Source of the DNA: Lachnospiraceae bacterium
GTDB lineage: Bacteria > Bacillota > Clostridia > Lachnospirales > Lachnospiraceae
NCBI GenBank assembly: GCA_017431515.1
Contig: JAFRKV010000051.1
Coordinates: forward strand, 1 to 34,046
Direction: 5' to 3'
Length of the DNA stretch: 34,046 nucleotides
A model generated the notes under the pieces. It had not been told where the DNA came from. It did no database searches and saw only the letters and a list, made by a program, of their open reading frames with translations. Of this stretch, positions 23,262-31,605 are shown piece after piece. The translations under genes and the position numbers were made by a program. The first letter of the stretch is position 1, and each line of letters begins with the position of its first letter.

Positions 23262-25735
23262 GCGGATCTTCTCCGTTCCGTCCAAAGCAGCAACGTCAAT
23301 AATACCAAACAGATGAGGGAAACCGCTGCCCCCGGAACGATTCCCGGCGTCCGGTACGTGAGCAGGATCTCATGGGATCCCGGTGTCACCGGAATTGTCA
23401 AAAACGCATTCATGAACTTCCCCGTTTCCGCAGCCTCTCCGTCCACCTTTGCGGTCCAACCCGGCTCTGCCGGTATCATCACCACCAGTTCTTTTCCTTC
23501 CGGTGCATCGATCCTTCCGCGGATCATGGTGTCCGAATACGCCGTCATCTCCATCGCATTTTCATTAAGTGCGGCAACCGCACTCTGCACAGCTTCGTCC
23601 GAGATGCGATATACCGTTCCCGCCACCGCCTTGTCATCCGACGCCCGCAGCGTCACCCGCTCTCCTGCCCTCAAATACCCGAGATCCAGAAAATAATTAT
23701 GGGACGTCTTGGAAAACGTGGTCGTTCCCCTCTCCGTCAGGACGTCCACAGACTGGGCGGAAAGGTTGGGATGTTCCGCAAAATAGTATCCGTCCGTCTC
23801 CGGGGTAAAAAAGGCATCCGCATTTTCCGCCTGCAATTCTCCTGCCCGTACCATCAGATCCTCTCCGGCGCCCAGCATCCTCCCCAGATAATTCACGTTC
23901 AATACCCGCTCTTCCTGTCCGCCGTAGGTCCAGTCCTCCGCCAGACCGTCTGGTGCCAAAAATCCCAGGGGCGTCACATACGTATTTTCATAGAGAAAAA
24001 CCCCATCCTTTGTGGCGATGCAGATGCGATAGGGATTGTCCCCGTCGGCATGGTCAAGCAGCATGTATTTCACGGAAAGCATCGAAGACAGCAGCGGCGT
24101 GGCGCCGTTGTAGCAGTAGTAATTACCCAGTCCCTCCATTCCCACAGACCGGTAGGCGTCCGCCACCTTCTCGTTGGTCAGCGAGGAAAACAGCGTGGCC
24201 GCCGGATATCCGGAGAGACAGTTTTCATCCTTCATCAGACGCTCATATTTTTCCGTCCGGTAAAAGGACGGATCTTTTTCGCGCTGTGCGGCAGTCAGGG
24301 CTTGATAGTCATTCAGCTTCTGCAGGTAGGCGCTGCGGACCGTGGTGGAAAAACCCGTCTTCCCGAAGTGGATCGCGCTCTCTGCCACCACCACCACAAG
24401 CGCCGCGGTAAAGAATACCTTACGGAGCTCTTTTGAGCCGGAGACCGCAAGGTAAAAGAACAACGCCTCTGCCACCAGAAAAAGCAGCGTCCCCGCAATA
24501 TAAAGAAGCCGCTCCTCGTCTTTTCCCGCAAGCGCGATCCAGACAAAAAGGGCAAGACACCCGGCTCCGGCGATGAGTGCATCCGTCCTGCGGCTGCCGT
24601 CGCGTTTGAGCAACGCCTCTCCCGCCAGCATCAAGACCAGAAAGATGCACAAAAACGACTGACGCGCCGGAAGCCCTTCCGGAAAGTGCATCCCGTGCCA
24701 CAGGAAATCCAGCGCATTCAGATTAAAACTGATCAGCAGAAAAAGGAGCAGCGCGAACTTTGCAATCCTGATACACGGCCGGATTCTGCGGTTGCAGAGA
24801 TACAGCAGACAAAAGAACAGCGCCGCGGATCCGCAGAAAAGATTCGGCAGTTCCCCTTCGATGGTGGTCACCGGCGAGAGAAACAGAAACTGTCCCGCGC
24901 CGTCCGCGGCAGAAAAATACCACGACAAGCTGTCTGGAAAGGAATCCCCGGAAACCCCGCTCTGCCCCAGAAGGCGTATTTCCGGAATGAGCAGCACGGC
25001 AGAAACGCCGCCGGAGAGCACCGATACCGCCAACACGCGCAGGAAGCTCCTGACCCGTTCTCTCCAGGGAAGCCGCCACTCCGCTGTCACGATAAAAAAC
25101 CAAAGGAACAAAAAGACGCCGATCATGAATGAAATGTAATAATTGGACCAGACGGAAAGCGCAAACGTCACGACGAAAAGCCCGCTCTTTTTCCGTCGGA
25201 TGACCATCTCCATCCCAAGGAGGATCAACGGGAAAAGTGCCACGCAGTCGAGCCACATGACATTCCAATAATAAGCCGCCATGTACCCGCTGAGGGCATA
25301 AAGCACTGCCGGAAACAGAACCGCCGGAGATTTCGTCCCGAGGTGTCCCCGTGCATAAACCGCAGCCGAAAACCCGCAGAATCCTGTTTTGATCAGGATC
25401 AGTGCCGCCATGAATTCCAGCAGATGCGTCCGGGGACAGAAGAACAGAAACAGATTCAACGGACTCGCCAGATAGTAAGCATAGGTCCCGAGAAAATCCG
25501 ACCCGAGCCCTAAATTCCAGGAATACATCAGGCTCCCGCCGTTTTGCAGACGCTGCCGGAATTCCTCAAAAAACGGCGCGTACTGATGGTACATATCGAT
25601 GTGCAGAACGGCCCTGTCCCCGAAGGGGTAGACCCCTTTTACGACATAGATCACCCCAAGCGTCAGCGCCGGCAGTAAAAACGCCGCCATCAAAACCCAT
25701 GCTTTTTCTTCTTTCCATCTTTTTTTGAGGGTCAT
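23210..25735 (-). CDS. YfhO family membrane protein
   Basis: This 841-residue integral membrane protein has a GT-C-like layout. A first helix is followed by an extracytoplasmic loop with GDRAVLHIDMYHQYAPFFEEF (about 37-57, the family's acidic motif), then roughly ten more helices to about residue 450. A large extracytoplasmic region (about 470-800) and a last helix before the Arg-rich C-terminus (LLWTERRR) complete it. YfhO proteins in Firmicutes are linked to glycosylation of teichoic acids or other surface polymers using a lipid-linked sugar; the exact substrate here is not known. The start overlaps the stop of the LtaS-like gene by four bases (ATGA), so the two are coupled. Confidence 0.92.
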   Translation of the reverse strand: MTLKKRWKEEKAWVLMAAFLLPALTLGVIYVVKGVYPFGDRAVLHIDMYHQYAPFFEEFRQRLQNGGSLMYSWNLGLGSDFLGTYAYYLASPLNLFLFFCPRTHLLEFMAALILIKTGFCGFSAAVYARGHLGTKSPAVLFPAVLYALSGYMAAYYWNVMWLDCVALFPLILLGMEMVIRRKKSGLFVVTFALSVWSNYYISFMIGVFLFLWFFIVTAEWRLPWRERVRSFLRVLAVSVLSGGVSAVLLIPEIRLLGQSGVSGDSFPDSLSWYFSAADGAGQFLFLSPVTTIEGELPNLFCGSAALFFCLLYLCNRRIRPCIRIAKFALLLFLLISFNLNALDFLWHGMHFPEGLPARQSFLCIFLVLMLAGEALLKRDGSRRTDALIAGAGCLALFVWIALAGKDEERLLYIAGTLLFLVAEALFFYLAVSGSKELRKVFFTAALVVVVAESAIHFGKTGFSTTVRSAYLQKLNDYQALTAAQREKDPSFYRTEKYERLMKDENCLSGYPAATLFSSLTNEKVADAYRSVGMEGLGNYYCYNGATPLLSSMLSVKYMLLDHADGDNPYRICIATKDGVFLYENTYVTPLGFLAPDGLAEDWTYGGQEERVLNVNYLGRMLGAGEDLMVRAGELQAENADAFFTPETDGYYFAEHPNLSAQSVDVLTERGTTTFSKTSHNYFLDLGYLRAGERVTLRASDDKAVAGTVYRISDEAVQSAVAALNENAMEMTAYSDTMIRGRIDAPEGKELVVMIPAEPGWTAKVDGEAAETGKFMNAFLTIPVTPGSHEILLTYRTPGIVPGAAVSLICLVLLTLLLWTERRRSAQERNLMSASRGIGLEK

Positions 25736-27591
25736 GGCTCTTCTCCCGCCGCGTCAGCGCTGTCGAAGATTTCATAGTACTGCACCGTCCGATAGTCGAG
25801 GGTCTCCCCCTTCTGTTCCTGGGCGCGGGAAACCTCTCCGTTCGCATCGGTCAACTGCCGGCCGGACAGCACCGGGAAACGCGTTTTCTGTTCCAAAAGG
25901 AACTCCTCATAATCGCTGCAGGGGACACCCAGCGCTTCCAGCGTCTCCGCGGCCAGATAGTTTGCCGAAGTGTCGGCGCCGCTCTTTTCTTCGATATCGT
26001 AATTCGCCCAGATCACGTACGGCACCAGATAACGTTTCTGCTCATCCTCTTCGGACAGGGCGTCCGCCTGCTTGCCGTTTGCGGAAAGGATCGGCGCCAC
26101 CACCGCGTCGCTGGGCTGATGGTCTCCGAAAAAGACGATCGCTACAGGCTCCGTCTCGTTTTCAAAATAAGCGACCAGCTTTTCCAGCTCCGCGTCCGTG
26201 ATCCGGACCAGGGAAAGATACCGGTCCAGTGTCGCACTTCCCAGTTCCGGGGCGGTGATCGTTTCCGGGAAGTTCGGATAGGATTCCCCGTACCCGCCGT
26301 GGTTTTGCATCGTCACATTAAACAGAAGCTGCGGTCCATCGCCTTTCTTTGCTTCATACAGCTCGATCAGTTTTTCAAAATCACTTTGATCACTGATGTA
26401 ATCCCGGACCCGCACCGGTGCGAGGAAACTGTCCTCAAACAGCATTTCGTCAAACCCCATCTTCGGATAAGCGCCGGTCCGGTTCCACCCGCCCGCGCGG
26501 TAGGGATGGATCGCAGTCGAAGCATAGCCGTAAACCTTCAGCGCATTCGGCAGTGCATCCGGCATGGGCTTCGTCAGATACTGCTGGTAAGGAATGCTGC
26601 CCTCGGGGAGAAATGCCATGGTGCATCCCGTGAGATATTCAAACTCCGTGTTGGCGGTATTGCCGCCCTTGACGGAAACCGCCAGATTTCCGGTCACTGT
26701 GTTTTCCGCCCCCTGTTGGAGATGATGCACAAAGGGCATGGGATCCTCATTTGTGGTAAACTCCCCCAGCACCGACAAATCGGAAAAGGCTTCATCCATG
26801 ATCACGATGATGGTGGGATACTTCGTGTCCGCTGCGTTCCGTCCCGCTCCTGCGCCTGCCCCACCATTTCCTGCCGCGCCCGCCTCCGCGATGAATGCCT
26901 GGGCCTTTTCGGCAGAGTACCCTTCCGGCTTTTCCACCACAAGATACTGCAGATCCATGAGATAGGTCGCGAAAAAGCCGTTGCGCATCGCCATGATTTC
27001 CGGCGTGAAGAGGAAGGGATACAGATCCCACTGATCCACGCCCCGGTCAGTCTGGATCCACCCCGTGAGTCCGCAAAACACAGCGATCGACGCCAACGCG
27101 CCTGTGATCCGCGTCACGATCTTTTTTCTGGTTCTGCCCCAGAGCCTCCATTGAGCGGGCCATTGCAGCACAAACACCAGTGCAAACAGCAAGAATACAA
27201 TCACCTGGCGTTTCCCGAAGGGCAGCTGGTAATTATCCAGCACGCTCACTCCCGTGCCGATGGAAAACCAGTCCCAGGGCACGATGGGTGTGGAGCGGAA
27301 CTGCAGCACCACATAGTTCATAAAGCCGGCAAAGGCAAAAAACGCTGTCTCCGCTTCCAGCGCGATCGCCAAATTTCCGATGGCAAAGAAAAGCGCCAGC
27401 ATCAGCACTTCAAACAGCAGGATATTCAAAATCTGCGCTTTCCACCGGGTCTCCACAAACGGATTGATGGAGAAGGACTCCATCAGATAATAATCCGCCA
27501 CCGGCCCGAGCAGCATGGGAAGCAGCATCCAGACGCGGAAGTCTTTGCTTCCTTTCCAAAAGGTTTTGAGATTGGTTATCAGTCGTTTCAT
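25732..27591 (-). CDS. LtaS-like sulfatase-family phosphotransferase of the cell envelope
   Basis: This 619-residue protein has about five N-terminal membrane helices (to about 180) and an extracellular alkaline-phosphatase-superfamily domain. Metal and catalytic motifs match lipoteichoic acid synthase: Glu267 in VIMDEAFSD, nucleophile Thr312 in GGNTANTEFEYLTG, HPYRAGGWNR (about 362-371), QNHGGYG (about 429-435), and Asp490-His491 in FFGDHQPS. It probably transfers phosphoglycerol or a similar group onto a surface glycan or lipid. A Gly/Ala-rich linker lies at about 235-252. Its coupling to the YfhO-like gene supports a joint role in making and decorating a surface polymer. The ribosome binding site is weak; it starts 4 bases after the AAA ATPase gene. 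Confidence 0.92.
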   Translation of the reverse strand: MKRLITNLKTFWKGSKDFRVWMLLPMLLGPVADYYLMESFSINPFVETRWKAQILNILLFEVLMLALFFAIGNLAIALEAETAFFAFAGFMNYVVLQFRSTPIVPWDWFSIGTGVSVLDNYQLPFGKRQVIVFLLFALVFVLQWPAQWRLWGRTRKKIVTRITGALASIAVFCGLTGWIQTDRGVDQWDLYPFLFTPEIMAMRNGFFATYLMDLQYLVVEKPEGYSAEKAQAFIAEAGAAGNGGAGAGAGRNAADTKYPTIIVIMDEAFSDLSVLGEFTTNEDPMPFVHHLQQGAENTVTGNLAVSVKGGNTANTEFEYLTGCTMAFLPEGSIPYQQYLTKPMPDALPNALKVYGYASTAIHPYRAGGWNRTGAYPKMGFDEMLFEDSFLAPVRVRDYISDQSDFEKLIELYEAKKGDGPQLLFNVTMQNHGGYGESYPNFPETITAPELGSATLDRYLSLVRITDAELEKLVAYFENETEPVAIVFFGDHQPSDAVVAPILSANGKQADALSEEDEQKRYLVPYVIWANYDIEEKSGADTSANYLAAETLEALGVPCSDYEEFLLEQKTRFPVLSGRQLTDANGEVSRAQEQKGETLDYRTVQYYEIFDSADAAGEEP

Positions 27592-27595
27592 CGTT

Positions 27596-28642
27596 TTATG
27601 CCGTGTATTGCTCCATTCTTAAGATGAATTCTTTGAACCGCGGTAGCGTAAAGGCGATCTTTCCATAAGTGCCTGTACTGATCAGTCCGTTCTCCTTGAG
27701 ATTTTCCCTGTACGGTGAAAACTGATTCGGCTCCATGTTCATTTCCTCCCGTACCTCTTTTACGGCCATTGAGTCACTATGCGCAATCGCACATACAACG
27801 GCTCTTTCCTTTGCCGTCAGTTTGTCCCAGATTGCTTTATACGCACCATCATAGAGCATTGCATCCAACTCTGCGAGCACCTGCTCGTCAATCTCCGTTT
27901 TTTTCATGTCCCATAAAATGAACCCCAACAGCTGAAATGCATAAGGGTATCCCATGACCGTTTTTGAAAACAAAAGGGCAGTCTCCTCCGGAACTGAAAA
28001 AATCTCACCGTATTTTTTTTCCACCAACAGCGCATTCAATCCTTCCAGTTTGATCCGCGGAAGCCGGCGCAAAAATGTTCCGTTCTTGGAATTGGAAAGA
28101 GCGCTGAAGTTTTCAGGCAGCGCGGTCATCAGTAAAAAGACCGGCAACCTCTCTCCGATAAATGCCTGATACGAATGTGAAAAGGTTTTCAGATGCTTGC
28201 TGTTGGATGCTTCATCGATGGCGATCAGCACTCTTTTCTTTTGTTTGTCCGCCTCCTTCAGCATTTTCCGCAAGATGGTCTCACGATCAGAGAGTGAACG
28301 CATCGAGACATCGGCACCGAAACCCGCCACAGATACATCCGCACCGGTGAGCTGCTCTTCCTTCAAATGAATGTGTTCGGATAACTGGCTGATCGCCGAA
28401 GCAAACAGGTCGAGATCCGGATTCAGCCGGATCACCAACCACTCCTTTTTTGTGGAAAAATGATTCTGGATGGACGTCATCAGGACCGTTTTGCCGCATC
28501 CGCGCACGCCAATGATCACATAGGCACACGACACAGGGTGTGCATTCTCAAAATCACTGATCACTCTGTGATATTCTTCTTTTCTCGGGATTTCCGATTG
28601 CGGTTCCATGCCGAAGATGACAGTAAAAGGATTCTCACGCAT
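27596..28642 (-). CDS. AAA-type ATPase with C-terminal winged-helix domain
   Basis: The 348-residue protein has Walker A GVRGCGKTV (Lys51, Thr52), Walker B VLIAIDEAS (Asp143, Glu144) and a sensor-like LLMTALPE segment near 175. The C-terminal 90 residues, from AKERAVVCAIAHSD to the end, read as a winged helix (AVKEVREEMNMEPNQFSPYRENLKENGLI). The layout resembles Orc1/Cdc6-like or STAND-type prokaryotic ATPases. AAGGAG with a 5-base spacer sets the start. Four direct repeats in its promoter suggest that it binds its own control region; this is inference. It lies upstream of the LtaS-like gene and may be cotranscribed, though its codon and GC character look more AT-rich, hinting at acquisition. 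Confidence 0.85.
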   Translation of the reverse strand: MRENPFTVIFGMEPQSEIPRKEEYHRVISDFENAHPVSCAYVIIGVRGCGKTVLMTSIQNHFSTKKEWLVIRLNPDLDLFASAISQLSEHIHLKEEQLTGADVSVAGFGADVSMRSLSDRETILRKMLKEADKQKKRVLIAIDEASNSKHLKTFSHSYQAFIGERLPVFLLMTALPENFSALSNSKNGTFLRRLPRIKLEGLNALLVEKKYGEIFSVPEETALLFSKTVMGYPYAFQLLGFILWDMKKTEIDEQVLAELDAMLYDGAYKAIWDKLTAKERAVVCAIAHSDSMAVKEVREEMNMEPNQFSPYRENLKENGLISTGTYGKIAFTLPRFKEFILRMEQYTA

Positions 28643-28647
28643 AAAAA

Positions 28648-28751
28648 CTCCTTATCCTCTGATAGGTTATTTTCTTATATCTTCTTATAGGTTCGAAAAT
28701 GTCTTATATCTCCTTATAGGTTTGTAAATATCTTATATCTTCTTATAGGTT
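28648..28751 (-). repeat. Iteron-like direct repeats before the AAA ATPase gene
   Basis: Three near-identical 21-base units start at 28673, 28702 and 28731, spaced exactly 29 bases. Units 1 and 3 are identical and the middle one differs by one base. A fourth, decayed unit at 28648-28668 contains the gene's AAGGAG ribosome binding site. On the coding strand each reads AACCTATAAG followed by AAGATATAAGA, itself an imperfect TATAAG repeat. The last unit (28731-28751) fills the space between -35 and -10. Confidence 0.9.
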
Positions 28752-28758
28752 TTGTCAA
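28730..28758 (-). promoter_or_regulatory. Promoter of the AAA ATPase gene, overlapping an iteron
   Basis: On the minus strand TTGACA (28753-28758) and TAAGAT (28730-28735) are 17 bases apart. The spacer is the outermost direct repeat, so a repeat-binding protein would occlude the promoter. The -35 also overlaps the U-tract of the tRNA-Ser terminator. Confidence 0.6.
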
Positions 28759-28794
28759 AAAAACCCGCAATCCCATGTATAGCAAGGATTGCGG
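28757..28794 (-). terminator. Terminator of tRNA-Ser(CGA)
   Basis: On the minus strand CCGCAATCC (28786-28794) pairs with GGATTGCGG (28765-28773) and is followed by G and seven U residues. It begins 15 bases after the tRNA. Confidence 0.92.
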
Positions 28795-28808
28795 ATCATG
28801 AACCACAC

Positions 28809-28895
28809 GCAGAGGGTGGGATTCGAACCCACGCACCGGGAAACCGACCTAAAGCATTTCGAGTGCTCCCTCTTGGACCACTTGAGTACCTCTGC
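28809..28895 (-). tRNA. tRNA-Ser, anticodon CGA
   Basis: An 87-base class II tRNA with acceptor GCAGAGG/CCTCTGC, anticodon stem GAGCA/TGCTT, loop CTCGAAA giving CGA (Ser UCG), long variable arm GTCGGTTTCCCGGTGC region, and T-arm GTGGGTTCGAATCCCAC. CCA is not encoded. A possible promoter is TTGCGG (28953-28958) with TATCAT (28929-28934), 18 bases apart. TrmK and RNase P in this window both act on such tRNAs. Confidence 0.94.
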
Positions 28896-28899
28896 AAGT

Positions 28900-28976
28900 T
28901 GTGCCGGTCAGTTTGACCGACACAATGAATGATACAATACTGTTCAATACAGCCGCAAACAGCAACTGTTTGCGGC
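28900..28976. repeat. Two strong hairpins upstream of tRNA-Ser
   Basis: TGTG-C-CGGTCA pairs with TGACCG-A-CACA (28900-28924), directly in front of the tRNA 5' end and so within its leader. GCCGCAAACAG pairs perfectly with CTGTTTGCGGC around a 3-base loop (28952-28976). Neither has a U-run; their role is unknown. Confidence 0.7.
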
Positions 28977-28981
28977 GTATG

Positions 28982-29066
28982 AAAAAACACCGGTGGTGAC
29001 GCGGGGGACATTGGAATGCCGAAGGCCGTGCCCCGCGCGTATCTGTTCGGAACTTGGTTCTGAACA
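28982..29066 (-). ncRNA. Candidate small structured RNA, no recognised family
   Basis: A strong promoter (29073-29101) starts a minus-strand transcript near 29066. It would fold into a first stem-loop from GTATCTGTTC/GAACAGATAC with an inner GAAC/GTTC (29038-29072, its first bases possibly upstream of +1). A second stem CGCGGGG/CCCCGCG (29000-29006 with 29031-29037) holds a GCC-GAA-GGC mini-hairpin. It would end at a short CACC-ACC-GGTG stem followed by six U residues (28982-28998). There is no open reading frame of note. It could instead be the 3' untranslated region and terminator of fhs. Confidence 0.5.
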
Positions 29067-29072
29067 GATACG

Positions 29073-29101
29073 ATTATACTTCAATCCGATTCAGTATGCA
29101 A
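29073..29101 (-). promoter_or_regulatory. Promoter of the candidate small RNA
   Basis: On the minus strand TTGCAT (29096-29101) and a perfect TATAAT (29073-29078) are 17 bases apart. It starts 5 bases after the fhs stop codon and points toward tRNA-Ser. Confidence 0.65.
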
Positions 29102-29106
29102 CTATA

Positions 29107-30777
29107 TTAGAACAGCCCCGTGATCTTTCCGCTTTCGTCCACATCGATCCGATAGGCCGCCGGCTCTTTCGGGAGGCCCGGCATGGTCATGATGGAGCCT
29201 GTAATGGCAACGACAAAGCCCGCGCCGGCGCTGACATAAACCTCCCGGACATTCAGCGTGAAATCCGTGGGCCGTCCGAGTTTTTTCTCGTCATCGGAAA
29301 GGGAATACTGGGTTTTTGCAATACAGACCGGAAGCTTTCCGAAGCCGAGATCAGTGAGTTTCTTTAATGCATTCTGCGCTGCAGGCGTATAGGAGACGCC
29401 GTCCGCGCCATAGATCTCTTTTGCGACGGTTTCAATCTTTTCCGCCAACGGAAGGTCGTCCGTGTAAATGGAGTGGTAATCGGATTTCTTGTTCTCCAGG
29501 GTTGAAAGCACCTTCTCTGCCAGTGCGATGCCGCCTTCGCCGCCCTTTGCAAACACTTCGGAAAGGGCAAATTCGCATCCTCTCTCCTCGCAGAACTGTC
29601 TGACATAGGAGATCTCCGCCTCGGTATCGGTTGCAAAGGAATTCAATGTCACCACGATCGGCACGCCGTATTTCTGCAGATTTTCAATATGCTTCTCAAG
29701 GTTGACGATGCCGCGTTTTAAGGCGTCCAGATTCTCATTGCCAAGATCCGCTTTTGCCACGCCGCCGTTATACTTCAGCGCCCGCACGGTTGCGACGAGC
29801 ACCGTGCAGTCCGGTTTCAGCCCTGCGATCCGGCATTTGATGTCAAGGAACTTTTCTGCGCCGAGATCCGCGCCGAATCCGGCTTCCGTGACGACGATAT
29901 CTGCAAGTTTCAGCGCTGTCCTTGTGGCGCGGATGCTGTTGCAGCCATGGGCGATGTTGGCAAAGGGTCCGCCGTGCACGATGGCGCCGGTGTGCTCCAG
30001 CGTCTGGATCAGGTTGGGCTTCATGGCATCCTTCAGCAGCGCGGCCATAGCGCCCACCGCCTTCAAATCTCCGGCCGTCACCGGCTCATTGTCCAGGTTA
30101 TATGCGACGATGATGCGGGAAAGACGTTTTTTCAGATCCTCCATATCGTCTGCGAGACAAAGGATCGCCATGATCTCCGTTGCGACCGTGATGGCAAAAT
30201 GATCTTCCCTCACCACGCCGTCCGCCTTCGCGCCGAGTCCCACCACGATATTACGGAGCGCGCGGTCATTCATATCCATGCAGCGTTTCCAGATCACCTG
30301 ACGGGTGTCGATCCGCAGTTCATTCCCCTGCTGGATGTGGTTATCCAGGATCGCCGCGAGAAGATTATTTGCGGAAGTGATCGCATGAAAATCGCCTGTG
30401 AAGTGCAGATTCAGATCTTCCATCGGCACCACCTGCGCATACCCGCCGCCGGCTGCGCCGCCCTTGATGCCAAAGCAGGGTCCGAGGGAAGGCTCGCGGA
30501 GAGCCAGGATTGCTTTCTTGCCCATCTTTCCAAATGCCTGGCCGAGGCCGATGCTGGTGGTGGTCTTTCCTTCCCCCGCCGGCGTCGGATTGATGGCCGT
30601 CACAAGCACCAGCTTTCCGTCCGGGTTCTTTTCGATGCGCGAAAGCAGTTCATCGGAAAGCTTGGCTTTGTATTTCCCGTAAAACTCAAGTTCCTCCTCC
30701 GTGATGTCATACTGCTTTGCAATCTCCCGGATGTGCAGCATCTCTGTTTCCTGTGCGATTTGAATGTCTGATTTCAT
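29107..30777 (-). CDS. fhs: Formate--tetrahydrofolate ligase
   Basis: This 556-residue enzyme makes 10-formyl-THF from formate, THF and ATP, feeding purine synthesis and initiator-tRNA formylation (see fmt). The P-loop-like motif TPAGEGKT is at about 65-72 with TTSIGLGQ after it. Other conserved blocks, such as [21 protein letters not shown] and the FTGDFHAIT region, are intact. The start is the ATG after AAAGGAG; an ATG seven codons upstream (30798) is less well placed. Expression is probably controlled by the ZTP riboswitch immediately upstream. The gene is alone in its transcript. Confidence 0.97.
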   Translation of the reverse strand: MKSDIQIAQETEMLHIREIAKQYDITEEELEFYGKYKAKLSDELLSRIEKNPDGKLVLVTAINPTPAGEGKTTTSIGLGQAFGKMGKKAILALREPSLGPCFGIKGGAAGGGYAQVVPMEDLNLHFTGDFHAITSANNLLAAILDNHIQQGNELRIDTRQVIWKRCMDMNDRALRNIVVGLGAKADGVVREDHFAITVATEIMAILCLADDMEDLKKRLSRIIVAYNLDNEPVTAGDLKAVGAMAALLKDAMKPNLIQTLEHTGAIVHGGPFANIAHGCNSIRATRTALKLADIVVTEAGFGADLGAEKFLDIKCRIAGLKPDCTVLVATVRALKYNGGVAKADLGNENLDALKRGIVNLEKHIENLQKYGVPIVVTLNSFATDTEAEISYVRQFCEERGCEFALSEVFAKGGEGGIALAEKVLSTLENKKSDYHSIYTDDLPLAEKIETVAKEIYGADGVSYTPAAQNALKKLTDLGFGKLPVCIAKTQYSLSDDEKKLGRPTDFTLNVREVYVSAGAGFVVAITGSIMTMPGLPKEPAAYRIDVDESGKITGLF

Positions 30778-30820
30778 GGCAGCTCCTTTCCTGTGCATCC
30801 AATGCCACTAACTTCCTGGC

Positions 30821-30935
30821 AAAAAATGAGCACCTTCAAAAGAAGGTGCCCAGACGGTCGGCTCTTATGATGCATAAGCACACTGTGTTTTGGATGACTC
30901 CGCTCACATGATCCGTCAGCACTTATGCACATCCA
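30821..30935 (-). promoter_or_regulatory. ZTP (pfl) riboswitch with intrinsic terminator before fhs
   Basis: Minus strand: P1 TGCATAAG (30922-30929) pairs with CTTATGCA (30871-30878). The conserved CTGACGGA follows the 5' arm of P1, and the 3' signature CCGACCGTCTGGGCACC lies at 30845-30861. That signature overlaps the rising arm of a terminator: GCACCTTC/GAAGGTGC with a TTTT loop (30830-30849), then TCA and six U residues (30821-30826). In the known family, ZTP or ZMP binding stabilises the signature region and prevents termination, so fhs turns on when 10-formyl-THF is short. Identification is from remembered consensus. Confidence 0.88.
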
Positions 30936-30937
30936 TT

Positions 30938-30966
30938 ATGTTAAAAGAAGCAGTTTGTTTTGTCAA
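30938..30966 (-). promoter_or_regulatory. Promoter of the riboswitch-fhs transcript
   Basis: On the minus strand TTGACA (30961-30966) and TAACAT (30938-30943) are 17 bases apart. The start falls just before riboswitch P1. Confidence 0.75.
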
Positions 30967-30977
30967 GTCAATTGGCT

Positions 30978-31027
30978 GCGATTTTTCAGCCGTTTTTTTC
31001 AGTCGTATCTTCAGCTGCGAAAATCGC
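30978..31027 (-). terminator. Inverted repeat after the ECF S-component gene
   Basis: GCGATTTT at the 3' end of the gene pairs with AAAATCGC near 30978-30986, with further GCAGC/GGCTG pairing. It overlaps the stop codon. A U-run is lacking, so it is a weak candidate terminator. Confidence 0.4.
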
Positions 31028-31605
31028 TATGTCTGCAGCCGGTTCACCCTCCTCAGCACAAAGCTGATGGGATGATAGAGCACCAGCATGATCACCACAT
31101 TCCCGATGCAGTGGACAAAATCCCAGGGAATTCCCGCGATCCACCAGGTGACGGCCGTGGTCCAGCCGGAGGCGATGCCCCCGGAACTGAGGCCGATAAA
31201 AAAATAGGGGATCGCGCAGAGCGCCCCAAAGCATAACCCGAAGATCCCGGAAACCACCGCCATCAAGATCGCCGATGCTTTTTTCCGGAGGAGCCATGTG
31301 ATGAGCACCAAAAGCGGCCATGCGTACAAATACATGATCCACCAAAGCTGGATCCCGTAGATGGCCCCCTCCAGCAGGATGAACACCGGCACCACCGCAA
31401 CCACCTGCCACCCGAAATACAGTGTGAACATGATCAGCCAGAAGCTGGTAAGCTCAATATTCGGCAGGCCGCTGAGGGCAAATTTGGAGACCTCGATCAC
31501 CGCAACCATGAGGCCGATCTGGGCGATGGACCGCGCCGACAGTTTTGGTTTTTCTGCCGCGTCGTTATTGTACTGTTTCATATTTCCAGAGGTATTCATC
31601 CCCAT
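31027..31605 (-). CDS. ECF transporter S component (substrate-binding membrane subunit)
   Basis: The protein has up to 192 residues. After about 25 hydrophilic residues come six hydrophobic segments, the normal S-component layout. Family-like stretches include LPNIELTSFWLIMFTLYFGW and the C-terminal IPWDFVHCIGNVVIMLVLY. S components capture vitamins or similar small molecules and work with shared EcfA/A'/T subunits, which are not in this window. The start is uncertain: Met at 31605, 31599 or 31581 all overlap the upstream DUF4430 gene by 17-41 bases and none has a strong site, so translation is probably coupled. The ligand is unknown; the DUF4430 partner hints at cobalamin-like compounds. Confidence 0.85.
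   Translation of the reverse strand: MGMNTSGNMKQYNNDAAEKPKLSARSIAQIGLMVAVIEVSKFALSGLPNIELTSFWLIMFTLYFGWQVVAVVPVFILLEGAIYGIQLWWIMYLYAWPLLVLITWLLRKKASAILMAVVSGIFGLCFGALCAIPYFFIGLSSGGIASGWTTAVTWWIAGIPWDFVHCIGNVVIMLVLYHPISFVLRRVNRLQT

Noticed and set aside
28648-28751. CRISPR array
   Set aside because: The spacers are only 8 bases and AT-rich, there are three good units, and they sit in a promoter with no cas genes nearby.
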